From the NCBI GenBank assembly GCA_016780695.1, contig JADHLK010000001.1:1-36487 (forward strand): 36,487 nucleotides of DNA, given 5' to 3'. This document shows positions 23,428 to 31,693 of the stretch, in pieces. The notes under the pieces were generated by a model. It was not told where the DNA came from, made no database searches, and saw only the letters and a list, made by a program, of their open reading frames with translations. Made by a program: the position numbers and the translations under genes. This DNA comes from Alphaproteobacteria bacterium. Its GTDB lineage: Bacteria > Pseudomonadota > Alphaproteobacteria > Puniceispirillales > Puniceispirillaceae. The number at the start of each line of letters is the position of its first letter. Position 1 is the stretch's first letter.

Positions 23428-24665
23428 CGCGGCGCGTAGTCATCACCGGCCTTGGGATTGTGTCCTCTATCGGCAATAACGCAGCTGAGGTCACCGACAG
23501 TCTGCGGCAGGGCAAATCCGGCATTGTAGCCGCCCCGGACTATGCTGAACTGGGCTTTCGCAGCCAGGTCAAAGGCGCGGTCAAGATGGATGTGGCCGAG
23601 CATATAGACCGCAAGCAGATGCGCTTTATGGGAGAGGGGGCAGCCTATGCGGTGCTGGCGATGCAGCAGGCAGTAGCTGATGCCGGGCTGGAGGAGGCTG
23701 ATATTTCCAATCCACGCACCGGCCTTATCGCCGGGTCCGGCGGCCCATCTACTGCCAATATGTTGCAGGCGTTTGATACCACCCGCGAGAAGGGGCCAAA
23801 GCGGGTCGGCCCCTATATGGTGCCGCGCTGTATGTCCTCTACCGTGTCCGCCTGTATCGCGACTTTTTTCCAAATCAAGGGGGTGAATTATTCGATCAGC
23901 TCAGCCTGTTCGACCTCTGCCCATTGCATCACCGCCGGGGCGGATGCGATTCGCTATGGGATGCAGGATATTGTCTTTGCTGGCGGCGGCGAGGAGTTGC
24001 ACTGGACCTTGTCCGTGCTGTTTGATGCGATGGGGGCGATGTCCTCTTCCTATAATGACACGCCGGAGCGGGCCAGCCGTGCCTATGATGCCAACCGGGA
24101 CGGGTTTGTCATCGCTGGCGGCGGCGGGATGCTGGTGTTGGAAGACTATGAGCACGCCAAGGCCCGCGGTGCGAAAATCTATGCTGAGATTGTTGGCTAT
24201 GGGGCCAATTCTGACGGGCATGATATGGTTGCCCCGTCCGGTGAGGGGGCGGTGCGCTGTATGGAGCTGGCACTGGCCGGATTTGACGGGCAGGCGCTGA
24301 CCGGCAAGGTGGATTATATTAACGCCCATGGCACCTCTACCCCGGTCGGCGATATCAAGGAGCTGGATGCGGTGCGCGAGGTGTTTGGCCCGCGTGGCTA
24401 TCTGCCGGTAGTGGCCTCTACCAAATCGCTGACCGGCCATTCGCTGGGCGCAACCGGTGTGCAAGAAGCGATTTATACGCTGTTGATGATGCAAGGAGGC
24501 TTTATCGCGGCCTCTGCCAATATTGAAACGCCGGACCCGGCGATTGGCGATATTCCGGTGCCACAGGCGCGGCTGGATGACACAGCGATCAATCTGGCAC
24601 TGTCCAATTCCTTCGGCTTTGGCGGCACCAACGCCACGCTGGCCCTAGCCAGATGGCAGGGTTAG
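23424..24665 (+). CDS. fabB: 3-oxoacyl-ACP synthase I
   Basis: A 413-aa condensing enzyme that elongates acyl chains, including the cis-unsaturated intermediates from FabA. The catalytic triad is Cys162 in SSACSTSAHC, His302 in NAHGTSTPVGD and His339 in KSLTGHSLGATG. A C-terminal SNSFGFGGTN follows. Pairing with fabA, together with Cys-His-His spacing and length, supports FabB over FabF. It overlaps fabA by 4 bases and is 12 bases from fabI. Confidence 0.95.
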   Translation: MTRRVVITGLGIVSSIGNNAAEVTDSLRQGKSGIVAAPDYAELGFRSQVKGAVKMDVAEHIDRKQMRFMGEGAAYAVLAMQQAVADAGLEEADISNPRTGLIAGSGGPSTANMLQAFDTTREKGPKRVGPYMVPRCMSSTVSACIATFFQIKGVNYSISSACSTSAHCITAGADAIRYGMQDIVFAGGGEELHWTLSVLFDAMGAMSSSYNDTPERASRAYDANRDGFVIAGGGGMLVLEDYEHAKARGAKIYAEIVGYGANSDGHDMVAPSGEGAVRCMELALAGFDGQALTGKVDYINAHGTSTPVGDIKELDAVREVFGPRGYLPVVASTKSLTGHSLGATGVQEAIYTLLMMQGGFIAASANIETPDPAIGDIPVPQARLDDTAINLALSNSFGFGGTNATLALARWQG

Positions 24666-24677
24666 ACAGGCAGGCGC

Positions 24678-25457
24678 ATGGGCATTTTGGCAGGCAAAAA
24701 CGGGCTGATTGTCGGGGTCGCCAATGAACGATCGGCTGCCTGGGGGATTGCCAAAGCCGCCCATCAGCATGGGGCAAATCTGGCCTTCAGCTATCAGATG
24801 GACGCCTTCAAAAAGCGGCTGGAGCCGCTGGCTGGAGAGGTTGGCTCTGATATTCTTCTGCCTTGCGATCTGGCAGAGGACGGCGCGGCAGACAGGCTGA
24901 TCGCAGCTCTCGGCCAGCATTGGAACCGGCTTGATTTTGTCGTGCATGCGGTCGGCTTTTCCGACAAGGCTGAGCTGAAAGGCCCCTATTTCAATACCAG
25001 CCGGGCCAATTTTGAGCAGACCCTGCTGATCTCGGCCTTTTCGCTGACTGAGCTGACCAGGGCGGCTGTGCCGATGATGACTGGCGGCGGGGCGGTCCTG
25101 ACCTTGAGCTATCTGGGCGGGGTGCGGACCACGCCGAATTACAATGTGATGGGGGTAGCGAAAGCCGCGCTGGAGGCTTCGGTGCGCTATCTGGCAGTGG
25201 ATTTGGGAGGCCGGAATATCCGGGTGAACACCCTGTCTGCCGGGCCGATGAAAACGCTGGCCGGGGCGGCTATCAGCGGCGCGCGCCATGTATTTCGCCA
25301 CAGTGAGGAACAAGCCCCGCTGGGCCGCAACCCGGATATTGACGAGGTTGGCAAGGCGGCGGTCTATCTGGTCTCAGACCTGTCATCCGGCGTGACCGGC
25401 GAAACCCATTATGCCGATGGCGGCTATCACCATATCGGCGTACCCAACGAGGGATGA
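24678..25457 (+). CDS. fabI: enoyl-ACP reductase (NADH)
   Basis: A 259-aa short-chain dehydrogenase that carries out the last reduction of each fatty-acid elongation cycle. The glycine-rich IVGVANERSAAWGIA start is FabI-specific. The active site has Tyr145, Tyr155 and Lys162 in the YLGGVRTTPNYNVMGVAKAA stretch (145-164). The substrate-loop region SAGPMKTLAGAAISG and the TGETHYADGGYH end are typical. It closes the fatty-acid operon; only 9 bases separate its stop from the convergent nuclease gene, so no separate terminator fits between them. Confidence 0.96.
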   Translation: MGILAGKNGLIVGVANERSAAWGIAKAAHQHGANLAFSYQMDAFKKRLEPLAGEVGSDILLPCDLAEDGAADRLIAALGQHWNRLDFVVHAVGFSDKAELKGPYFNTSRANFEQTLLISAFSLTELTRAAVPMMTGGGAVLTLSYLGGVRTTPNYNVMGVAKAALEASVRYLAVDLGGRNIRVNTLSAGPMKTLAGAAISGARHVFRHSEEQAPLGRNPDIDEVGKAAVYLVSDLSSGVTGETHYADGGYHHIGVPNEG

Positions 25458-25466
25458 GCGGGGGGT

Positions 25467-26066
25467 TCAGGTGCGGCCGCTGAGCAATTTGCGATGCGCC
25501 TCATAAAGCCGTTTATTGTCTGAATTATATTCCTGCTTCAGATCGCAAGGCAGGTCATACACATCCACCAGCTCAAAACCAACCGGCCAATAGCTGTTAC
25601 CCTGGCGTTCAATTTCAAAGCCGACCGCCAGATGGATGGAAGCACGGGTGATTTTCGGATCTGCCGCCGGCGAGAGGTAAAAGCTGCGCTGGGTGGTATA
25701 TTTGTTTTTCGCTGCATAGGTTTTGATTTCCAGATAAAACTCTGTGCCCGGATAAGATTCATTCCCCGGCCAGATGACATCCAAATCGGGATAGCCGGTG
25801 GATTTGCCGCCGCCGCTTTTGGTGCGCGGGGCGCGGGCCTGAAAGCCGCTGCTGTTCAGCGCATCCCGCACAAAAGGTTCCATATCATTGCCCACCTCAT
25901 TGGGGCGCTCGCGGCTAATGGGGCGGGCCGCAACGGTCTGGCAAACCAACTCAAAAGCCGGTTTCAAGGCTGCCAGCAAGGCGGGCCGTCCGGCCTCTGG
26001 CAATGGCAAGACCCGGTAGCCATAGAGCTTTTCAATCACCTGATAAAAAGGCTGGCTGGTCTTCAT
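25467..26066 (-). CDS. putative restriction endonuclease, PD-(D/E)XK type
   Basis: A 199-aa protein I read as the nuclease of a restriction-modification pair. The GYPDLDVIWPG segment (Asp94, Asp96) and FYLEIKTY (Glu113, Lys115) fit the D-x(n)-ExK metal site of PD-(D/E)XK nucleases, and Glu63 lies on an upstream helix where many type II enzymes have a further acidic residue. The N-terminal 50 residues are helical, and the C-terminal third has repeated aromatic and charged residues. I do not recognise the exact family or site. The start could be this ATG or the GTG at 26075; neither has a strong ribosome site. It follows the methyltransferase stop almost directly (TGA at 26076), a common arrangement for such pairs. 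Confidence 0.7.
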   Translation of the reverse strand: MKTSQPFYQVIEKLYGYRVLPLPEAGRPALLAALKPAFELVCQTVAARPISRERPNEVGNDMEPFVRDALNSSGFQARAPRTKSGGGKSTGYPDLDVIWPGNESYPGTEFYLEIKTYAAKNKYTTQRSFYLSPAADPKITRASIHLAVGFEIERQGNSYWPVGFELVDVYDLPCDLKQEYNSDNKRLYEAHRKLLSGRT

Positions 26067-26075
26067 AACACTCAC

Positions 26076-27299
26076 TCAATTTGACTTGCGGAAAATCACG
26101 ATCCGGTTGGAATTGGTGCCTTTGCTATTGTTGGACACGCCCCAGCAATTCGCCGTCTTGGTAAAATCCTGCTGGTTGATCATCACCGCCAGCAAGTCCA
26201 GCGGCAGGTTTTGGGCGGCAGCGATCACCGCCTCTTCCAAAAGGATTTTGCCGCCCCGCACCTCTCCCACCTCAAAGGCGATATGCCCACCAGGCCGGGT
26301 GATACGGGCCAGCTCTGTCAGGCTGCGCCGGACAAAATCCTGCCAATCTTCGAGTTTTTTGTAATGCGATATGGCAACAGTTTCCACCTCTATGCCGGCA
26401 AACCAGCAGCGCAGCCAATTATCCGCCTGATAATCCACCACATCCAAAAAGGGCGGCGAGGTCACCGTCAGGGCAATGCTGTCATCGGCAATTTGCCGGG
26501 TCTGATCAGCCGGGCCGCAATAAAGCCGGGCTTTGGCATCCGGCATACCACCCTCTTTCAGCAGCTGGCGCGATTTCTTCATTATCAAAGTCGGAATATC
26601 GCGTCTGGGTGGGCTCTGATTGCGCTTTTGATTGATAATCGCCTGTCGCTTGACCGAGACGGCCTGATTGGGCGGCAGGGTATAAACAGAAAAAAAGCCG
26701 GATGAATGGCCAGTCAGCCGATTGATCGCCACCATCTGTATCCATCTGTCCACATCATCCATCTGGCCGCTGGCCTGTCTGTCCAGCAACCAGCCGCGCA
26801 GCCCTTGCAAATCTGCCAGCGTTTCCGGGTGATAAAATACCAGCAACTCCTCGCTGGCGGGCGGGGGAAACTGGCCAAAGGGGATTTCTGCCAACCGCAC
26901 CTGTATCGCCGTTAAATCTATCGGCTTCAGGCGCGGGCCAGCAAGAATACGGCTGAGCGGATTGCTGTCATTACCCAGCGGCACACGGCCTGCCAAACCG
27001 GCCTCTATCAGGGTTGTCCCGCGCCCCATAAAGGGATCATAGACCAGATCGCCAGGTTCGGTCAGCCGATCAATAAAAAAGCGCGGCAGCTGCGGCTTGA
27101 AACAGGCCCGGTAGCTCACCTCATGCAGATTGCTGGCCTGGCGCTGGCGGGCAGTCCAGAATTCATTGATGAAATAGGGAATATCCCCCGGTTTTTCAAA
27201 GATGCTGCGGCTGCCAAACTGATCAAATTCTGCCAGCAAATCGCAAAAATCCAAAGACTCGCTGTGCTGAAATTGAAAGGCTTGCTGGTTCATTCGCAT
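26076..27299 (-). CDS. site-specific DNA methyltransferase (N4-cytosine/N6-adenine type)
   Basis: A 407-aa amino-methyltransferase. Motif I (SAM binding) is DPFMGRGTT at 88-96 followed by GNDSNPLS. The catalytic motif IV is TSPPF at 280-284 followed by DVVDY; Ser-Pro-Pro-aromatic is typical of N4-cytosine enzymes. The 180 residues between them could hold the target-recognition region. RPGGHIAFEVGE and the NRIVIFRK end fit this class. The order motif I then motif IV is opposite to the common beta class (IV then I). Starts at 27299 and 27293 are equally possible. It is the partner of the downstream nuclease. A promoter candidate lies at 27347-27374. Confidence 0.85.
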   Translation of the reverse strand: MRMNQQAFQFQHSESLDFCDLLAEFDQFGSRSIFEKPGDIPYFINEFWTARQRQASNLHEVSYRACFKPQLPRFFIDRLTEPGDLVYDPFMGRGTTLIEAGLAGRVPLGNDSNPLSRILAGPRLKPIDLTAIQVRLAEIPFGQFPPPASEELLVFYHPETLADLQGLRGWLLDRQASGQMDDVDRWIQMVAINRLTGHSSGFFSVYTLPPNQAVSVKRQAIINQKRNQSPPRRDIPTLIMKKSRQLLKEGGMPDAKARLYCGPADQTRQIADDSIALTVTSPPFLDVVDYQADNWLRCWFAGIEVETVAISHYKKLEDWQDFVRRSLTELARITRPGGHIAFEVGEVRGGKILLEEAVIAAAQNLPLDLLAVMINQQDFTKTANCWGVSNNSKGTNSNRIVIFRKSN

Positions 27300-27346
27300 T
27301 CGCCAAGAAAAGTTAAGAAAAAGGCCCGTTCTTGCCTTGTTCTCTC

Positions 27347-27374
27347 ATTGTGGGTGAATTCTTATCTTTGTAAA
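27347..27374 (-). promoter_or_regulatory. candidate promoter of the restriction-modification genes
   Basis: On the minus strand TTTACA (27369-27374, 5 of 6) and CACAAT (27347-27352, 4 of 6) are 16 bases apart, about 40 bases before the methyltransferase. It lies beyond the pnp terminator, so the pair can be expressed alone. No controller-protein gene is visible. Confidence 0.4.
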
Positions 27375-27406
27375 GCCCTTATCGGCTGGCCGGACTGTCA
27401 AATCCG

Positions 27407-27447
27407 AAAAAAAACCGCCCCGGGCGGTGCTGGCCGGGGGCGGTTTT
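27407..27447 (-). terminator. strong Rho-independent terminator after pnp
   Basis: An 11-bp stem pairs AAAACCGCCCC (27411-27421) with GGGGCGGTTTT (27437-27447) around a 15-base loop. On the minus strand it ends in an 8-base T run (27414-27407). It ends the nusA-to-pnp operon; on the plus strand the T tract is only four long. Confidence 0.92.
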
Positions 27448-27516
27448 GCAAAATTTGAAACAAGCATTGCTCTGGCGGGCGGCCCATACGGGCCGGCCTG
27501 AGGCGGTTTGCAAGGC

Positions 27517-29625
27517 TTACTCTTCCTTGCCTTCCAGATCAGCCCCATCTTCCTGATCGACCCGCTTCATCGACAATTTCACCTTGCCGCGGTCGTCAAA
27601 GCCGATCACCTTGACCCAGACCATATCGCCTTCCTTGCAGACATCCGTAGTCTGGCCAACGCGCTCATTACGCATTTCAGAGATATGCACCAGCCCGTCG
27701 CGGGGGCCGAGGAAATTGACAAAGGCGCCGAATTCCACAGTCTTGACGACCTTGCCCTGATAGATTTCGCCCAGCTCCGGCTCAGCCGTGATCTCCTTGA
27801 TCCGGCGATGCGCCGCATCGGAGGATTCCTGGCTGACCGCCGCGACTGAGACAGTGCCATCATCTTCAATATCAATCTTCGCGCCGGTCTCTTCACAAAT
27901 CTCACGGATGACCTTGCCGCCCGGCCCGATCAGCTCACGGATTTTATCCACCGGAATTTTCACTGTAGAGATTTTCGGCGCACTGTCTGCCAGTGATTCA
28001 CGCGCTGTGGTCAGCGCCTTGGCCATCTCGCCCAGAATATGCAAGCGGCCATCACGCGCCTGATCGAGGGCGATTTTCATAATCTCCGGCGTGATAGAGG
28101 TGATTTTAATATCCATCTGCAGCGAGGTGATGCCGGTTTCTGTGCCAGCAACCTTGAAATCCATATCGCCCAGATGATCCTCATCACCCAGAATATCAGA
28201 CAGAACAGCGAAATCATCGCCTTCCTTGATCAGCCCCATGGCGATACCAGCCACTGGGCGCGCCAACGGCACCCCGGCATCCATCATCGACAAAGATGTG
28301 CCGCAGACTGTTGCCATGGAAGAAGAACCGTTTGATTCGGTAACTTCCGAGACCGTTCGCAGCGTATAGGGGAAAGCCTCCTTGGAAGGCAGAACCGGGT
28401 TAATCGCCCGCCAGGCCAGCTTGCCATGCCCCACCTCCCGGCGGCCGGGCGTGCCCATGCGGCCTGCCTCACCCACCGAATAGGGCGGGAAATTATAATG
28501 CAGCATGAAGCGCGAACGATATTCCCCATCCAACGCATCCACAATCTGCTCATCCTGACCCGTGCCAAGCGTGGTTACGCACAAGGCCTGTGTCTCACCG
28601 CGGGTGAACAGCGATGAGCCATGCGTGCGCGGCAGCATCCCTACCTCTGCCACAATCGGGCGCACAGTCTTGGTATCGCGCCCGTCAATACGGGTGCCAG
28701 TCTTTAGGATAGCCGAACGCACAACATCTGCTTCCAGCTCTTTCATCAGTCCGCCAACCAGCACCGGATCAGCTTCTTCACCGGCTTTTTCCAGCGCCTC
28801 TGCCTTCACCTCAGCCAGCGCATCCTGACGGCTGGTCTTATCCTTGATGGCATAGCCAGCTTCCACTTTTTTGCGCAGGCCGGTGACCGTTTTGCGCAGA
28901 GCTTCGGCTTCCGGGGCTTCTTCTGGCAGAGCGCGCGGCTCCTTGGCAGCAGCCTCAGCCAGCGAGATAATCGCCTCAATAACCGGCTGCATCTGAGCAT
29001 GGCCGAAAGTAACCGCGCCCAGCATGATGTCCTCAGACAGCTCAGAGGCTTCTGATTCCACCATCAGCACCCCTTCTGCCGTGCCGGCCAGAATCAGGTC
29101 CAGCTGGCTGTCTGCCATCTCGCTGCGGGTCGGGTTCAGAATATAATCACCATCCTTCCAGCCAATGCGCGCCCCGGCAATCGGGCCGAAAAACGGCACG
29201 CCGGAAATGGTCAGCGCTGCCGATGCGCCCACCATCGCCACAATATCCGGGTTATTTTCCAGATCATGTGACAGAACAGTGCAGACAATCTGCGTCTCAC
29301 ATTTAAAGCCTTTCGGAAAGAGCGGGCGAATAGGCCGGTCAATCAGGCGGCTGGTCAGGGTTTCATTCTCGGACGGGCGGCCTTCACGCTTGAAAAAGCC
29401 ACCTGGAATCTTGCCGGCCGCAAAAGCCTTTTCCTGATAATTCACGGTCAGCGGAAAGAAATCCTGGCCCGGGCGGGCTGTTTTGGCAGCAACCGCAGTG
29501 CAAAGCACGCTGGTTTCGCCCATTGTGGCCATCACGGCCCCATCTGCCTGACGGGCTACCTTGCCGGTTTCCAGTATCAGTGTTTTATCGCCCCAGTTGA
29601 TTTCCTTGCGATATATTTCGAACAT
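27517..29625 (-). CDS. pnp: polyribonucleotide nucleotidyltransferase
   Basis: A 702-aa phosphorolytic 3'-5' exoribonuclease of the degradosome. Two RNase PH-like domains (about 1-230 and 310-550) flank an all-helical linker. These are followed by a KH domain (IRELIGPGGKVIREICEETG) and an S1 domain (GEIYQGKVVKTVEFGAFVNF). FFKREGRPSENETLTSRLIDRP is a diagnostic RNA-binding stretch. The ATG at 29625 (MFEIYRKEI) follows CGGAGA; the longer in-frame reading to 29673 is rejected. It is separated from rpsO by a terminator and a structured 383-base region, as in many bacteria where PNPase controls its own leader. Confidence 0.97.
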   Translation of the reverse strand: MFEIYRKEINWGDKTLILETGKVARQADGAVMATMGETSVLCTAVAAKTARPGQDFFPLTVNYQEKAFAAGKIPGGFFKREGRPSENETLTSRLIDRPIRPLFPKGFKCETQIVCTVLSHDLENNPDIVAMVGASAALTISGVPFFGPIAGARIGWKDGDYILNPTRSEMADSQLDLILAGTAEGVLMVESEASELSEDIMLGAVTFGHAQMQPVIEAIISLAEAAAKEPRALPEEAPEAEALRKTVTGLRKKVEAGYAIKDKTSRQDALAEVKAEALEKAGEEADPVLVGGLMKELEADVVRSAILKTGTRIDGRDTKTVRPIVAEVGMLPRTHGSSLFTRGETQALCVTTLGTGQDEQIVDALDGEYRSRFMLHYNFPPYSVGEAGRMGTPGRREVGHGKLAWRAINPVLPSKEAFPYTLRTVSEVTESNGSSSMATVCGTSLSMMDAGVPLARPVAGIAMGLIKEGDDFAVLSDILGDEDHLGDMDFKVAGTETGITSLQMDIKITSITPEIMKIALDQARDGRLHILGEMAKALTTARESLADSAPKISTVKIPVDKIRELIGPGGKVIREICEETGAKIDIEDDGTVSVAAVSQESSDAAHRRIKEITAEPELGEIYQGKVVKTVEFGAFVNFLGPRDGLVHISEMRNERVGQTTDVCKEGDMVWVKVIGFDDRGKVKLSMKRVDQEDGADLEGKEE

Positions 29626-30008
29626 TCGATTCTCCGTTTCAATTTTGCAGCCGCCTTTTATCGCAGGCTCCAAGCCTTATGCGGGACAGGATGGCGAGCA
29701 GCCAACGCTGATTAACGCCGACAGCTATCATCTGAGGAGCTGACTGTGTGTAGAGGGGGGAAGTATTTTCGATAGGCAGGCCGGTTGCCTGCCCGGTGAA
29801 TGACATCCCTGTCCGGTCATTCAGCTTGCCTGCCAGCTCTGACAGGTTTGTGCCTCATTCATCCTAGTTTGCGGCTATCCTTGGTTTTCTCTTTTCTTTC
29901 TTCATCTGCCGAGGGATATGACACGGCGCGGCATTATTTGCAAACAAAAAAGCTGTCCGGCCAGCATTGGCAGACAGCTTTGTTGCAAAAATATCTGGCG
30001 GGCCTTTG
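29626..30008. other. rpsO-pnp intergenic region with hairpins
   Basis: From the rpsO side it holds the rpsO terminator (29946-29981), a pyrimidine-rich section (about 29880-29905), then two adjacent hairpins: TGAATGAC/GTCATTCA (29797-29804 and 29816-29823) and GGCAGGC/GCCTGCC (29775-29781 and 29787-29793). The last ~130 bases before pnp show only weak pairing. In E. coli the pnp leader folds into a stem cut by RNase III for autoregulation; a similar role here is inference. No coding sequence is convincing. Confidence 0.55.
29946..29981 (-). terminator. rpsO terminator
   Basis: AAAGCTGTC (29949-29957) pairs with GACAGCTTT (29973-29981). On the minus strand six T residues (29951-29946) follow. 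It lies 28 bases after the rpsO stop and probably reduces read-through into pnp rather than isolating it. Confidence 0.88.
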
Positions 30009-30278
30009 TCAGCGACGCAAGCCCAGCTTGCCGATCAGGTCTTTATAGGCCTGTTCGTTGCGGCGCTTTATATAGTCCAGCAAATGGCGGCGCTGGCCCA
30101 CCATAGTCACCAGACCGCGCCGCGAGGCAAAGTCCTTTTTATGGGTTTTCATATGCTCAGTCAGATTATTGATCCGTTCGGTCAAAATCGCGACCTGCAC
30201 CGCAGAGGATCCTGAATCTGCATCATTGGCACCGAATTCGCTGACCAGCTCAGCAGTGCGTTCCTTGGTAATCGACAT
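30009..30278 (-). CDS. rpsO: 30S ribosomal protein S15
   Basis: An 89-aa primary 16S rRNA-binding protein. MSITKERTAELVSEFG is the typical start, TERINNLTEHMKTHKKDFASRRGL is the conserved RNA-binding core, and YIKRRNEQAYKDLIGKLGLRR the end. Length is exactly that of the family. The ATG at 30278 is preceded by GGAG; two upstream Met codons give an unusual MEMM extension and are rejected. It follows truB by 19 bases. Confidence 0.97.
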   Translation of the reverse strand: MSITKERTAELVSEFGANDADSGSSAVQVAILTERINNLTEHMKTHKKDFASRRGLVTMVGQRRHLLDYIKRRNEQAYKDLIGKLGLRR

Positions 30279-30297
30279 CATCATCTCCATTTTTTAA

Positions 30298-31242
30298 TCA
30301 GTTATCGATATTGAAGACCCGCATCGGCACCCAACGCCCCTGTTTGGGCTGAATGAGGGCAACCGGCTGACCCGCCAGCACGGCAATGGCCGGACCAGCT
30401 TCGTCTGCCAGAGCGTCTGTTGCAGACAGACCCTGACCAAACCGCAACCTTTGCGCTTCTTCTTGTGTGACAGCCAGAGCCGGGATGTCGTCCAGCACGG
30501 CCAGCACAGGCATCACGCTATGTGATGCGGCGGCACTCTGCCCCATTTTTTCCAATAAATCCAGTGAAATCGCATCTTCTATCTGAAATTTACCCACCTG
30601 CAGGCGGCGTAGGCTAATGATATGGGCCGCACTGCCCAGCACCCGCCCCAGATCACGGGCCAGGGCGCGCACATAAACCCCCTTGCCGCACCGCACCTTA
30701 AATTCGGCTTCTTGCTTGTCTGTGCGCAGCAGCTGCAGGGCCTTGACCTCTACCGTGCGGGCCGCCAGCTGTGGCAGGTCTTGCGGCGTATCGCTCTGTC
30801 TGGCCAGCTGATAGGCGCGCTGACCGGCAATCTTGACCGCCGAATAGACCGGCGGGGTTTGCTCAATCATCCCGGTAAATTGGCCCAGTATGGCGCGAAT
30901 CTCTGCTTCTGCCGGTATCTGATCAGAGCGGCGGGTGACGGTGCCTTCCCGGTCATCGGTGCTGGTCTCAGCACCCCAAGCCAGGCTGAAAGCATAGGCT
31001 TTGTGGCTGTCCATCGCATAGGAAACAGTCTTGGTTGCCTCTCCCAGAGCTATCGGCAGCACCCCAGAGGCCAGCGGGTCCAGCGTGCCACCATGCCCGG
31101 CCTTGCCCGCGCCCAGCAGGCGGCGCACACGGGCCACTGCCTGAGCGGAGCTGATGCCCTCCGGCTTGTCCAGATTAACCCAGCCATGTAGCCGGCCTGT
31201 TTTCGGTGCGTTCGCCCGGTTATTGTTATCCCGGCTATTCAT
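30298..31242 (-). CDS. truB: tRNA pseudouridine-55 synthase
   Basis: A 314-aa enzyme that makes pseudouridine 55 in the T-loop of tRNAs. The catalytic Asp55 lies in GHGGTLDPLASGVLP. WVNLDKPEGISS near the start, KAYAF, and KVRCGKGVYVRALARDLG are the other standard motifs. About 18 extra polar residues precede the core. Its ATG overlaps the rbfA stop by one base (TGATG). Part of the nusA-infB operon. Confidence 0.96.
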   Translation of the reverse strand: MNSRDNNNRANAPKTGRLHGWVNLDKPEGISSAQAVARVRRLLGAGKAGHGGTLDPLASGVLPIALGEATKTVSYAMDSHKAYAFSLAWGAETSTDDREGTVTRRSDQIPAEAEIRAILGQFTGMIEQTPPVYSAVKIAGQRAYQLARQSDTPQDLPQLAARTVEVKALQLLRTDKQEAEFKVRCGKGVYVRALARDLGRVLGSAAHIISLRRLQVGKFQIEDAISLDLLEKMGQSAAASHSVMPVLAVLDDIPALAVTQEEAQRLRFGQGLSATDALADEAGPAIAVLAGQPVALIQPKQGRWVPMRVFNIDN

Positions 31243-31637
31243 CAGTCTCCGGGGGCCGCAGGCGGGCTGGCAATTTTCTGAAATAACCGGCCCATCCGGT
31301 CCGCCGTATCAAAACTGTCATCCAGCAGAAATTTCAGCTTGGGCATACGGCGTAGATGCACCCGCCCGGCTATCAGATGGCGGATTTTAGGGGCCAGATC
31401 ATTCAGCAGGCTGAGCACCAGCACCGCTTGCATCCCGCCCAGCGGCATTACATAAACCCGCGCATTGGACAGATCCGGGCTGACCGAAACTTCGGAGACC
31501 GTGATCGAAAGAGACTGCAATTCCTCAACAAAAATTTCCTGACGCAGCAACAGGCCGGCCAGCGCGTGCCGCAATTCCTCACCGACCCGCAACTGGCGGG
31601 TGGAAGGGGCTTTCGCTGTTTTTGACTTGCGCGTCAT
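31242..31637 (-). CDS. rbfA: ribosome-binding factor A
   Basis: A 131-aa KH-like protein that binds the small subunit during 16S maturation. The RQLRVGEELRHALAGLL start, ITVSEVSVSPDLSNARVYV strand pair and RHLIAGRVHLRRMPKLKFLLDDSFD segment are conserved RbfA features. It lies between infB (56 bases upstream) and truB (one-base overlap). Confidence 0.95.
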   Translation of the reverse strand: MTRKSKTAKAPSTRQLRVGEELRHALAGLLLRQEIFVEELQSLSITVSEVSVSPDLSNARVYVMPLGGMQAVLVLSLLNDLAPKIRHLIAGRVHLRRMPKLKFLLDDSFDTADRMGRLFQKIASPPAAPGD

Positions 31638-31693
31638 CTTCTGAAGCCTGTCCTGCCAAAACCCGGCCAGCCGCCTTTCCAGCCAGCAGCTGG

